Source: Nocardioidaceae bacterium (GTDB lineage: Bacteria; Actinomycetota; Actinomycetes; Propionibacteriales; Nocardioidaceae). From it: a DNA stretch of 64,000 nucleotides. This document shows positions 1-7,383 of this stretch, in pieces. Within the stretch, counting starts at the first letter, position 1; every line of letters begins with the position of its first letter. The stretch is taken from contig JAURVT010000022.1 in the NCBI GenBank assembly GCA_030655315.1, positions 35,140-99,139 of the forward strand, in the 5' to 3' direction. The translations under genes were made by a program, and so were the position numbers. The notes below the pieces were generated by a model, which saw nothing but the letters and a program-made list of their open reading frames with translations, was not told where the DNA came from and made no database searches.

Positions 1-1028
1 CCGCCGACGTCACGTTCAAGCGCGACTGGAAGGCCGTTGACCTCACGGACGTGCTCGAGGGCACCTGGGAGCCTCCACAGCCCACTGTGGGCCGACGTAG
101 CGACGGGGTGGGCCTGTTCTACCCCGGGAAGGTCCACACGGTCGCCAGCGAGTCCGAGGCCGGTAAGACATGGTTCGCGCTGTCCGCGGTGATTGACGAG
201 ATCATGGCCGGCAACCACGTGCTGTATGTCGACTTCGAGGACGACGCCGGGGGAGTGGTCGGCCGTCTCCTGGCCCTGCAGCTCGGCGCCGAGCTGGTGC
301 GGGAGCGGCTGCACTACGTGCGACCCGAGTCCGCGCTCGGCAGCGGCATCCACTCGGACGACCTGCGCGATCTGCTGGTCACCTACCGGCCCACGCTGGC
401 CATCGTCGATGGCATCACTGAGGCGATGACGCTGCACGGGCTGGACCCGCTGTCCAACAAGGACATCGCGACCTTCGGGCGGCTGATCCCCAGACGGCTG
501 GCAGACGACGGCCCCGCTGTCGTCTGCTTGGACCACGTCGTCAAGGACCGTGAGGGCCGAGGCCGCTACGCCCTCGGTGGCGTGCACAAGCTGAACGCTG
601 TCGACGGTGCCGCTTTCCTTCTCGACAATCGCAAGCCGTTCGGCATCGGCCTCAAGGGCATCACGACGATTCGAATTGCCAAGGATCGACCGGGGCAGCT
701 GCGCAAGCACGGCGTGCCGAACGCGCAGGGGGTGTGGTTCGCAGACCTGACGCTCGACTCCCACGACGAGGCGTTCGCCGAAGTCGAGGTGGTGCCGGCC
801 GAGAAGAAGGCCACAGAGGAGTTCAGGCCCACCGCGATCATGGGCAAGATCTGCGAAGCGATCGAGGACAAGGGACCGCTCTCGGGGGCGAAGATCAACG
901 CTCTTGTGACTGGCAAGGCAACGACGATTCGGCAGGCGATTTCCTTGCTGCAAATCGACGGGTACGTCTCGGACGGGACACCGCACACGTTGCTCAAGCC
1001 CTGGGATGGGGGCGGTTCCAATGCCTGA
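1..1028 (+). CDS. RepA-like AAA ATPase (replication helicase type), 5' end outside window
   Basis: The frame is open from the left edge, so the N-terminus, possibly a primase domain, is missing. The visible 341 residues hold a P-loop (SESEAGKT) followed by a hydrophobic strand ending in an acidic pair (DFED), a Walker-B-like strand (LAIVDG) and a D-H-V sensor segment, as in the AAA_25/RepA family of hexameric replicative helicases found on plasmids and actinophages. The last 70 residues look like a winged helix. It is the first gene of a rightward coupled operon, and its stop overlaps the next start. The likely role is initiation or unwinding during replication of the element. Family assignment is good; the exact role is inferred. 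Confidence 0.8.
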   Translation, partial: ADVTFKRDWKAVDLTDVLEGTWEPPQPTVGRRSDGVGLFYPGKVHTVASESEAGKTWFALSAVIDEIMAGNHVLYVDFEDDAGGVVGRLLALQLGAELVRERLHYVRPESALGSGIHSDDLRDLLVTYRPTLAIVDGITEAMTLHGLDPLSNKDIATFGRLIPRRLADDGPAVVCLDHVVKDREGRGRYALGGVHKLNAVDGAAFLLDNRKPFGIGLKGITTIRIAKDRPGQLRKHGVPNAQGVWFADLTLDSHDEAFAEVEVVPAEKKATEEFRPTAIMGKICEAIEDKGPLSGAKINALVTGKATTIRQAISLLQIDGYVSDGTPHTLLKPWDGGGSNA

Positions 1029-1497
1029 TCTCGTCCCCTCTTCCCAACCTCTTCCCACCTCTTCCCAGGACGGGGCCAGTACCCCTCAAATCGACCTCGT
1101 CCCCTCTTCCCGCTCTATAGGAAGAGGGACGAGGGACGAGGGTCTGGAGAAGCAGAACTCACACGACAACCTCGTCCCCTCGTCCCAAGCCCGCAGACGG
1201 CCCATTCGGCTCGAAGACCTGCCCCGCCTTGCGGTGGACCACGACAGGTTCATGGCCAAGCTCACCGACCTGCGAGAGGCAGGCGAGCGCATTCCGTGCG
1301 TCGGTGACGATCGGTGGATCAGCGACGACCGCCAGGCGCAGGCCGAGGCTGCTCAGAAGTGTGCCGGGTGCCCGGCGCTGGCCGCTTGCGGGTCGTACTT
1401 CGAGCGGTGGCCCGAGCCGGGCGGCGTGTGGGCCGGGCTCACCGAGAGAGCCCGAGACGGCCGCGCCGTCGGCAGGCGAAAGAAGGTGGCCGGGTGA
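1021..1497 (+). CDS. WhiB-like [4Fe-4S] protein of the mobile element
   Basis: A 158-residue protein. The C-terminal half carries the WhiB signature: one Cys (IPCVGD), then after 20 residues C-x2-C (CAGC) and C-x5-C, followed by the turn motif GGVWAGL. WhiB proteins bind an iron-sulphur cluster and regulate transcription with the primary sigma factor; actinophages often carry copies. The first 60 residues are low complexity with repeated LVPSS and have no recognisable domain. The ATG at 1021 overlaps the ATPase stop; an in-frame ATG at 1006 is less likely. The protein probably regulates the element or host genes, which is inference. Confidence 0.85.
   Translation: MPDLVPSSQPLPTSSQDGASTPQIDLVPSSRSIGRGTRDEGLEKQNSHDNLVPSSQARRRPIRLEDLPRLAVDHDRFMAKLTDLREAGERIPCVGDDRWISDDRQAQAEAAQKCAGCPALAACGSYFERWPEPGGVWAGLTERARDGRAVGRRKKVAG
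1030..1186. repeat. Iteron-like repeats with a strong hairpin at the ATPase/WhiB junction
   Basis: CTCGTCCCCTCTTCCC occurs at 1030-1045 and 1096-1111, with a close copy (CTCGTCCCCTCGTCCC) at 1171-1186. An inverted copy at 1120-1140 pairs with the second copy to give a stem of about 14 bp around a short AT-containing loop (about 1112-1119). The repeats lie in the 5' part of the WhiB gene, where they encode three copies of the peptide LVPSS. Placement right after a replication ATPase suggests origin iterons, but a role as an attenuator or simple coding repeats is possible. Confidence 0.5.
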
Positions 1498-1922
1498 ACA
1501 GCGTTTGGGGTGAGATCCCCGCGTCGCCCGACGTGCAGGTGCTAGGCGACGCAGTGGTCCTTCGAGGCGCCGCGGCCCTCGAGGCGTTCCGCCTGGTGCG
1601 ACAGGGCATCCAGTACCAGGAACGTACCGACCACATCTCGGCCAATCCGCGAGTGCTGGGCGTCCTCGCCGCACTGAAGGTCGCGGCTGAGCGTGCAGGC
1701 ATGTCCGCCAGCGGACACGCGGACGTCCGCAAGGAGCCCGATTCGCCATCGTTGGTCATGCAGCTGGGGATCACTGCGGCGGCGCACGAGCTGAACATGA
1801 CCGAACGGCACGTGCGCCGCCTGGCCCGAGACGGCGTCATCGCCGGTCGAAAGGTCGGGCAGTCCTGGCAGCTGGACAGGGCAGCGGTCCTGGCCCACCG
1901 ACTGGAAAGAGAGTCCGCCTGA
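1494..1922 (+). CDS. Excisionase-family helix-turn-helix protein
   Basis: A 142-residue protein starting at a GTG that overlaps the WhiB stop (GTGA). The C-terminal 50 residues form a MerR/excisionase-like winged helix: an LNMTERHVRRLARDG recognition region followed by G-R-K-V-G-QSWQL, the usual wing pattern of HTH_17 domains. The N-terminal 90 residues contain a helical segment of unknown function. In mobile elements this domain is used by recombination directionality factors and by small regulators. The nearest visible recombinase is about 6.5 kb away, so the link to excision is only a suggestion. Confidence 0.75.
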   Translation: MNSVWGEIPASPDVQVLGDAVVLRGAAALEAFRLVRQGIQYQERTDHISANPRVLGVLAALKVAAERAGMSASGHADVRKEPDSPSLVMQLGITAAAHELNMTERHVRRLARDGVIAGRKVGQSWQLDRAAVLAHRLERESA

Positions 1923-2095
1923 TGCCGAAGTACATCGTCACCGCGCCCCTGGTCACCCTCACCACGACCCCCGCGGTGGTCCCGAACCCGTCTTACGAGA
2001 AGCGCTACGAGAAGGGCGACGTGCTGCCCGACTGGGTCAGCGCGGCAGACCTTGCCAGGCTGCAGGGGCTGAACTACGTCCAGACGGTGGCGTGA
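1922..2095 (+). CDS. Small protein, first of two tandem paralogs
   Basis: A 57-residue protein starting at an ATG that overlaps the previous stop (TGATG). It reads K-Y-I-V-x-APLV-x-LTT, then YEKRYEKGD, L-P-D-W-V and a closing helix with AADLARLQ. The downstream neighbour has the same arrangement, so the two arose by duplication. The core looks like a small beta-rich fold ending in a helix. No Cys or catalytic motif is visible and I do not recognise the family. Its place between an HTH gene and a terminase-like gene suggests a phage-type accessory or decoration function, which is a guess. Confidence 0.7.
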   Translation: MPKYIVTAPLVTLTTTPAVVPNPSYEKRYEKGDVLPDWVSAADLARLQGLNYVQTVA

Positions 2096-2316
2096 GCGAG
2101 ATGGTGACCAAGTCGGACCACAAGACCACCACGCGTTACGTGGTGCTCGCGCCGCTGGTGCAGCTCACGACAAGTGAGGGACCGTTCATCGGGCCCAACC
2201 ACGTCTACGAGAAGCAGTACCGCGAAGGCGACACGCTGCCCTCCTGGATCAGCGACACCGATCTGGGGCAACTGCTCGAGTTCGGGTACGCCCGGCCGAT
2301 CGAGCAGGTCGCGTGA
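2092..2316 (+). CDS. Small protein, second tandem paralog
   Basis: A 74-residue protein starting at a GTG overlapping the previous stop. It shares with the upstream 57-residue protein the pattern Y-V-V-x-APLV-x-LTT, then YEKQYREGD, L-P-S-W-I and a helix with D-T-D-L-G-Q-L. It has about 15 extra residues at its N-terminus. The shared W and the K/R-rich YEK segment are the most conserved points. Function is unknown. Tight coupling on both sides implies coordinated expression with the element's early operon. Confidence 0.7.
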   Translation: MSEMVTKSDHKTTTRYVVLAPLVQLTTSEGPFIGPNHVYEKQYREGDTLPSWISDTDLGQLLEFGYARPIEQVA

Positions 2317-2837
2317 TGGCCGACCCTTACTCGCCGAACCCGCTGGCGGACCAGTACGCCCAGACCCACCCGGAGCGGTTCGAAGCAGTGTCGGCCGCCA
2401 AGGCGCCGCCCAAGATGTTCGCCGGCGGCACCTCGGACACCCCGGCGTTCACGGCTTCAGGCATCGACCCTCAGCTCCTGCTGCGGCTTCCCTACGGGGT
2501 ACGACATGCAGCTGCGGCTGAGCCTGACGTCACGGTGGTGCATGGGTACTTCGAGCAGTACGCAGACGTCGACGGTGCTGTCATCGACCACGAGGGGCTG
2601 CGCGCCGCCCAGTACCGACTCCAGGACTGGATCGAGAACACAGACCTGGACACGCGCACCCCCGAGCAGCAGCAGGCGGACGACGACGAGCTCTACCTCG
2701 CGATGTTCAACCCGAGCAACGACCGCATGGCCTACGCGAAGGAGAACAAGCGTCGGCTCGAGGCTGGCGAGGACGAACTGCCGCGCTTTGGCAGCTACGA
2801 GATGAACCAGCTGTGGGAGCAGGAGGGCGCTCGCTGA
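2316..2837 (+). CDS. Hypothetical phage-type protein
   Basis: A 173-residue acidic protein without a recognised domain. A GTG at 2313 or the ATG at 2316 can serve as start; both overlap the upstream stop. The N-terminus is proline and alanine rich (DPYSPNPLADQYAQ). The middle holds a tyrosine-rich helical region (HGYFEQYADVDG, QYRLQDWIE), and the C-terminus is highly charged. No signal peptide or membrane segment is present. Its stop overlaps the following ATG. It may be a structural or accessory protein of the element, but nothing in the sequence decides this. Confidence 0.55.
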   Translation: MADPYSPNPLADQYAQTHPERFEAVSAAKAPPKMFAGGTSDTPAFTASGIDPQLLLRLPYGVRHAAAAEPDVTVVHGYFEQYADVDGAVIDHEGLRAAQYRLQDWIENTDLDTRTPEQQQADDDELYLAMFNPSNDRMAYAKENKRRLEAGEDELPRFGSYEMNQLWEQEGAR

Positions 2838-3196
2838 TGCGGCACGCCGAAAAGTGCCAGACCCGTAGCCAGGCTGAGCGCCTATGCCATCCGGGCGACT
2901 CTAAAAGCCTTCGGGGGGCACGCCCCACTGGCGTGGCCGGCAAGAGGGGTGGCGGGGGACCCCCTTCGACCTCACAGGCTCCCTCTCGGCATAGCGCCAA
3001 TCTCTCTCCACGGTTTTTTCGCGCTCCCCAGACTGCCTCGCAGGAGCGCCCAGGTTGCCCGGTGCGCCCCGGCCGCGGTGGCGATGACCGCTCGATCCCC
3101 CGGATGCGGCCAGGGCCGGCACGCGTTCGGGCCCACCACCGGGGCGCAATGGTGCAGTTCAAGGGCGTAAGTCGTTACATCGGGGCATCGTCGTGA
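2837..3196 (+). other. Compositionally odd stretch before the terminase-like gene; doubtful 119-codon frame
   Basis: A frame of 119 codons runs from an ATG overlapping the previous stop to a TGA overlapping the next GTG, so the overlaps favour coding. The predicted protein, however, is almost all Arg, Pro, Gly and Ser, with no hydrophobic core. The DNA holds runs and inverted elements around 2905-2975 (a run of six G, GCACGCCCC, a run of five G facing a run of five C) and a T-run at 3014-3019. In actinophages the DNA next to the small terminase gene often contains the packaging site. I regard a noncoding packaging or RNA element as at least as likely as a protein. Confidence 0.3.
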
Positions 3197-3483
3197 CTGG
3201 TAAGCGTCTGCGCGCGGTCGCACGCGGAGAGACCGGCCAGCCGTCCGTCCCGCGGTCCATCACTGATGCGGTTGCCGACGGCCGAACGCTCCAACTCCTT
3301 CTTGCGATGAGGGCTCGCCTGGCCACGGCCCTGGATGACCCGAACATCCGAGGCGCTGACCTTGCCGCCTTGTCCCGTCGGATGCTTGAGATCGCCAAGG
3401 AGATCGAGGCGGCCCACTCGAGTGAAGAGTTTGCGGTCGACGGCTCGGTCGCAGACGACGCGTTCGATCCGGAGGCCATCTGA
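3193..3483 (+). CDS. Terminase small-subunit-like protein
   Basis: A 96-residue protein. The N-terminus is basic (TGKRLRAVARGE). The centre has a helix pair, L-x-L-L-x-A-M-R-x-R-L-A-x-A-L-D-D-P, followed by R-G-A-D-L-A-A-L-S-R-R and I-A-K-E-I-E. The tail is acidic. This layout matches the small proteins encoded directly before large terminases in many actinophages and annotated as small terminase subunits. Here no large terminase follows; the next gene is a kinase-fold protein. If the assignment is right, the protein could recognise a packaging site and borrow a helper phage's terminase motor. The call rests on remembered family pattern and is moderate. Confidence 0.5.
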   Translation: MTGKRLRAVARGETGQPSVPRSITDAVADGRTLQLLLAMRARLATALDDPNIRGADLAALSRRMLEIAKEIEAAHSSEEFAVDGSVADDAFDPEAI

Positions 3484-4193
3484 TGCGCCGGGTCTCGATG
3501 AGGCAGTGGGAGTTCGCGTCCTCGCCGCACCTGGGGTCGACCGAGGGTGCGGCGATGGCAGACGAGGACGGGCAGCTCTGGTACCTGAAGGACTGGGGTC
3601 TGCCATACAAGAACAAGACTGCCAACGAGCTGCTCGGCAACGATCTGTATCGCGCGGCGGGGGTGCTGGTACCCGAGGTGGTGACCGACGAGACGGGCCG
3701 GTTCCACGCGAGCAGGTGGGTCGAGGGACGACCACTCAGCGACCTGACGTCCGAGGAGCTCGACAGAGTCCGCGCCGACGCGCAGGACGGGTTCATGGTC
3801 GATGCATGGCTGAGCAACTGGGACGTCGCAGGCACTGGCAACATGCGCCTGGGTGACGACGGGCGGGTCTGGCGCATCGATGCCGGCGGGGCGCTGTTCT
3901 TCCACGCAATGGGAGTTGCCCGAAGGCTGGGTCGTCACGCTCGCGCAGATGTGGAGTCGATGCGCGACCCGGCCGTCGCGACTGAGCAGGGCGCCAAGCT
4001 CTTCGCAGACGTCTCCGAGCAAGCACTAATCAGAGGCGCCGAGATGGTCGCCTCAGTCTCAGCACGCACGATCCAGCAGCTGTCCGCCAAAGCGCAGTTC
4101 GCACTCGATGCCGACCTGCGTCTCGACACTCAGGTCATCATCGACCGCCGCAACGACATCGCCGACCTGTTCGGCCTGATGGTGGAGGACTGA
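3483..4193 (+). CDS. HipA-like kinase-fold protein
   Basis: A 236-residue protein. A glycine-containing loop (SSPHLGSTEG, residues 14-22) is followed by a Lys in YLKDW (K36). At about 110-120 a catalytic-loop-like segment S-N-W-D-V-A-G-T-G-N supplies Asp114 and Asn120, and R-I-D-A-G-G (Asp133) resembles the metal-binding Asp of HipA/PI4K-type kinases. Similar domains occur in actinophage head-gene regions and in toxin modules. The start ATG overlaps the upstream stop. Substrate and role (toxin, defence, modification of a host protein) are unknown. It is encoded 1 nt before a degenerate Nudix gene, suggesting a functional pair. Confidence 0.65.
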   Translation: MRRVSMRQWEFASSPHLGSTEGAAMADEDGQLWYLKDWGLPYKNKTANELLGNDLYRAAGVLVPEVVTDETGRFHASRWVEGRPLSDLTSEELDRVRADAQDGFMVDAWLSNWDVAGTGNMRLGDDGRVWRIDAGGALFFHAMGVARRLGRHARADVESMRDPAVATEQGAKLFADVSEQALIRGAEMVASVSARTIQQLSAKAQFALDADLRLDTQVIIDRRNDIADLFGLMVED

Positions 4194-4194
4194 C

Positions 4195-5424
4195 ATGGAG
4201 ACTCTCGACTGCACGTGTGGACGCCAGCACGATGGCGCTCACGGAGCCGCCGGTCTGGCGCTGATCAGGGACGGACGCCTGCTGATCTGCCATCATTCGG
4301 AGTTCGCAATGGCCAACGGGGTGTGGTCACTACCTGGGGGCCCAGTCGAACACGGCGAGTCACCACTGCGGGCAGCGAAGCGGGCAGCTCGCACCGAACT
4401 CGCCGGGCTGGACGTGTCCGCGATCCGTGTCGTCGGCGAGATGGTCGACGACCACGGCGGGTGGGCTTACACGACGCTGATCTGCGAGTACGACGGGCCG
4501 ACCGAGTTGAAGCCCAGTGGCCCCGACGCGTCAGGGCTGGTGTGGGCGCCGCTCGAGGCGGTCAGTTCGGCGCAGATGCTGGACCAATCTGCACACACCT
4601 GGCCCGCGCTGCGGGATCGGATCAAGCAGCTGTTGGACTTGTCGCCTGTCCTGCCGTCCGAGGTAGCCGAGATAGCTCGGTGGCTTCGCGCAGTGTCCGC
4701 GGACCCGCTGGTGCCCGAGGTCGACCAGAACCCGACCGAGACCACCGTCGGATGGAGGGTTTGGCGTCCCACGAACCTGGGAGGTCTCGAGGCGCCGTCG
4801 CAGGACCCCTGGGTGCCCTGGCCGGCTGAGGGCTACCGGGCCCGCTGCCAGTACCCGAGGTGGGCGCTGGAGGCCGGTTCGACGGTGCACGAGTCACCTC
4901 ACCCGGACTGCCTGTGCGGCATCAGGGTGGTGCCGACGATCGAGGAGTTGCTGTCTATTCAACCGGTCAATCTCGGCGCCGGCGCGATCAACGACTGGTC
5001 GAACATCAGCTACGACTACATGCGCCACCGTGAGGAGTGGGGCCTGTGGGAAACCCTGGATGTGGTCGGAACGGTCGAGTGCTGGGGCACGATGGTGCCC
5101 ACCCGCGAGACCGAGGCCGAGCCCGAGAGCGTTCTGACCGCGCAGTACGCCCGTGTCGGCCCCAGGGTTCACCTCAGCGGCCACGCCTGGCAGGCGGCCG
5201 AGGCGATGGCCGACACCTACAACACCGAGGTCGTCGTGGGCTCGACGCTCGGTCCCAGCTGGTACCGCGAGATCATCGGCTACGAGAAGAACCACCCCCT
5301 GCCCGAGACCCGGGCGGCGAAAGTGACTCCGCTGGGTCCGCTCGGATCGGTCAACTCGCCTGTGAGTCTGCGGCGGAAGTTCTTCGACTTCTCAGCACTT
5401 GCCGATGGCATACACGGCCGCTGA
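4195..5424 (+). CDS. Nudix-like protein with degenerate active site and a C-terminal Cys-His domain
   Basis: A 409-residue protein. Residues 15-150 form a Nudix fold; the box starts G-x5-E (Gly49, Glu55) and then reads RAARTE where active enzymes have REUXEE, so two conserved positions are changed and hydrolysis may be lost. Residues 185-350 hold a second domain, W-R-V-W-R-P, then H-x-S-P-H-P-D-C-L-C-G and V-V-G-T-V-E-C-W-G, a pattern I recall from uncharacterised actinobacterial proteins. The first residues also carry C-x-C. The protein may sense rather than hydrolyse a nucleotide, perhaps a product of the adjacent kinase. The domains are seen; the role is inference. Confidence 0.7.
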   Translation: METLDCTCGRQHDGAHGAAGLALIRDGRLLICHHSEFAMANGVWSLPGGPVEHGESPLRAAKRAARTELAGLDVSAIRVVGEMVDDHGGWAYTTLICEYDGPTELKPSGPDASGLVWAPLEAVSSAQMLDQSAHTWPALRDRIKQLLDLSPVLPSEVAEIARWLRAVSADPLVPEVDQNPTETTVGWRVWRPTNLGGLEAPSQDPWVPWPAEGYRARCQYPRWALEAGSTVHESPHPDCLCGIRVVPTIEELLSIQPVNLGAGAINDWSNISYDYMRHREEWGLWETLDVVGTVECWGTMVPTRETEAEPESVLTAQYARVGPRVHLSGHAWQAAEAMADTYNTEVVVGSTLGPSWYREIIGYEKNHPLPETRAAKVTPLGPLGSVNSPVSLRRKFFDFSALADGIHGR

Positions 5425-5603
5425 TGGGCGGACCGCGCCGCTCAATCCCTCTCCGAGGAAGGCCCAGCGGCGACAGTTGCTTCTCGAGTAGGCCGTCGGT
5501 TCCGCCCAAACCGGCCACGCGCGCGTGCATCCGACTAGCCTGCGGGGACCAAGTGCGGCGCCCACGGCTCCGTGTCGGCGCGGCAACGAGACTGGGGTAC
5601 AGC

Positions 5604-6590
5604 GTGACGGATGGATTTCGGGTTTTTCGGGCGTTCCTTACGCAGCAACGCAGTTACGACGAGATCCCCTTCGACCATCCCGACCTCGGTCCTGACGGCA
5701 TACAAGGATTGATGTCGGCTGCAGTGGTAGATCGAGTCGAAGCCGGCGGAGAAGTGCACGAAAGTAGCAGCCACTTCCTTCGTGTGGATGACGCGAGGGC
5801 TGGCGGGTGGGTGATTGCCCTGACCGCTAGTGGTGGCGGTTACGGCGTCGAACGAGATGTCGTTGATGTAGTTACTGGCGCGACTAAGCAGCCAATCGGA
5901 TCGGGTGACGCCGTTCTGAACCGGCTGATGACTCTTCTCGTGCTGCCGAACTTTGGCTGCGATGGGCTGCTGATAGCTCAGACGCAGGGGCGGTCGCACC
6001 TAACCAGCGCCTTGCTGCGAGACGTGAACTATGCCTTGCATGAGCGCGGTTTTCACCTCCGGTTGGAGGCCAACCTGACCGATGAGATCGCGTGGAACGA
6101 CTACTTGAACAGCGATGGAGTGGACGTGAAGGAGATCCAGCTGGTTCAGCACGTGCCCTCCCCCGACCGAACTAGTTTCGGCGATGGGCGTGTCGTCAGG
6201 GCCACTCTGTCCCTAGTTCTGTCGGACGCTGGGGATACCAAGAAGAGTGTGCTTGGCCGGATGCGAGAGGCGTTCACGGAGAACAAGCGGCCGGAGCTCA
6301 CTGACTTGGTCGGTATGACGGCTGCCGGTGATGACGACTTCGACGAGCAAAAGATCGTCTACGTGAAGAATAAGCGCGAAAGGACAATAAAGGTCGAGCA
6401 GAGCTGGCCAGCATTCATTCACGAGATCTCGTCGGACAAGCCACTGGACCTGAAGACCTTGCTAGGAGAGTGTCGAGACGACGCGCAGGCCGTGCTAGCC
6501 GAGCTCGGGGTCGATCGACCGTCGACATGGTGGCCGCAGGCCCACAAGATGAAGGTCTTAGCTGTGCGTGACGATGAGGTGTCCGAATGA
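5604..6590 (+). CDS. Unknown soluble protein paired with a 4-TM protein (candidate defence gene)
   Basis: A 328-residue protein of unrecognised family. The GTG at 5604 is chosen because upstream sequence in the same frame is low-quality and follows a 180-nt intergenic gap. The N-terminal half is beta-rich (repeated V-D-R-V, G-G-W-V-I-A-L-T), the middle has a helical L-L-V-L-P-N-F-G-C-D-G segment, and the C-terminal third is charged and helical. There is no signal peptide. It overlaps by 4 nt with a membrane protein gene. A soluble protein of about 330 residues coupled to a 4-TM protein of about 200 residues recalls Kiwa-type architecture, but gene order differs and I claim no homology. Confidence 0.55.
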   Translation: MTDGFRVFRAFLTQQRSYDEIPFDHPDLGPDGIQGLMSAAVVDRVEAGGEVHESSSHFLRVDDARAGGWVIALTASGGGYGVERDVVDVVTGATKQPIGSGDAVLNRLMTLLVLPNFGCDGLLIAQTQGRSHLTSALLRDVNYALHERGFHLRLEANLTDEIAWNDYLNSDGVDVKEIQLVQHVPSPDRTSFGDGRVVRATLSLVLSDAGDTKKSVLGRMREAFTENKRPELTDLVGMTAAGDDDFDEQKIVYVKNKRERTIKVEQSWPAFIHEISSDKPLDLKTLLGECRDDAQAVLAELGVDRPSTWWPQAHKMKVLAVRDDEVSE

Positions 6591-7192
6591 CAAGCTCACT
6601 CCAGGCGTTCAACCTGGGCCCCATAGTGGCGAGGCACTTTGCTGCGCTCCGCCCACCCGGCCAGCCGCGGCAGTCGACGGCCGTGCGGGCGGCCATGCTG
6701 GGCGTGCCGGTTGGAGCCGGCGCTTTAGTGGGAGTCCTGGTCGCCTTGGGCCTCGACCTCCGAGACGGCACCTCTCAAGTCCTTGCCGCAACCGCCCTAC
6801 TTGTTGGAGCGATGCTCACCTTGTTCGTCTTCTTGACGAACTTGCGCATAAAGATCAGCGAGAGCGCAACCTACGCATTCCGGACCAGATTGCAACAACT
6901 CGTGGGAGGTGCCGCAGTCAGCTCGCTTTACGTTGCCTGCCTGGCAATGCTCGTGGCCCTCGAGATCGCCACCGTCGCAAGCGTCCAGTGGCTCCGCGAC
7001 TTCCCGCAGCAACCTCTGACAGCCGCGGTTCTAGTATCCACCGGATGTCATCTTGCCCTCACGCTGGTGACTGTCATCAGACGACTGTTTGGCGTCTACT
7101 ACGAACTGTTTCAGAGTGACTTCAGTCCATCGGTCGATGATGCCAACCGGATGGCAGCCGGGACGAGCGGAAAGCGAGAAGTGAAGGGCTAG
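6587..7192 (+). CDS. Four-helix integral membrane protein, partner of the upstream gene
   Basis: A 201-residue protein with four hydrophobic segments at about residues 35-58, 66-88, 107-132 and 145-168, arranged as two hairpins separated by a basic loop (NLRIKISESATYAFRTRLQ). The N-terminus and the polar C-terminal tail are probably cytoplasmic. The start ATG overlaps the upstream stop, indicating coupled translation. The family is not recognised. In a defence-type pair such a protein would be the membrane effector, which is inference. Its TAG stop shares a CTAG with the stop of the convergent gene. Confidence 0.6.
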   Translation: MTSSLQAFNLGPIVARHFAALRPPGQPRQSTAVRAAMLGVPVGAGALVGVLVALGLDLRDGTSQVLAATALLVGAMLTLFVFLTNLRIKISESATYAFRTRLQQLVGGAAVSSLYVACLAMLVALEIATVASVQWLRDFPQQPLTAAVLVSTGCHLALTLVTVIRRLFGVYYELFQSDFSPSVDDANRMAAGTSGKREVKG

Positions 7193-7380
7193 GCGGGTGG
7201 ACCGTCCACACCCTGACCGCCCTGGCCTTCAGTGTTCGAAGGTTGGGATGGGTGAGTGCCGCCCGGCGGGTCGCTCTGATCAACCTTCGGCAACTGGGTC
7301 ACCACCTGCTTAGGGCTGCGATTCCCACCCTTCTTCTCGAGCCCATCCCGATTCGGCGTCTGGTTCGACTGGTCCCGCAT
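7189..7380 (-). CDS. Small hydrophilic protein downstream of the DUF6338 gene
   Basis: A 63-residue protein with no hydrophobic segment, rich in Gln, Asn, Gly, Pro and Asp and probably disordered. It starts 3 nt after the stop of the DUF6338 gene and so is likely translated with it. Its stop overlaps the convergent membrane-protein stop within CTAG. The composition resembles short tails encoded next to other DUF6338 genes, as far as I remember, but it could also be a non-functional frame. No function is assigned. Confidence 0.45.
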   Translation of the reverse strand: MRDQSNQTPNRDGLEKKGGNRSPKQVVTQLPKVDQSDPPGGTHPSQPSNTEGQGGQGVDGPPA

Positions 7381-7383
7381 GGC

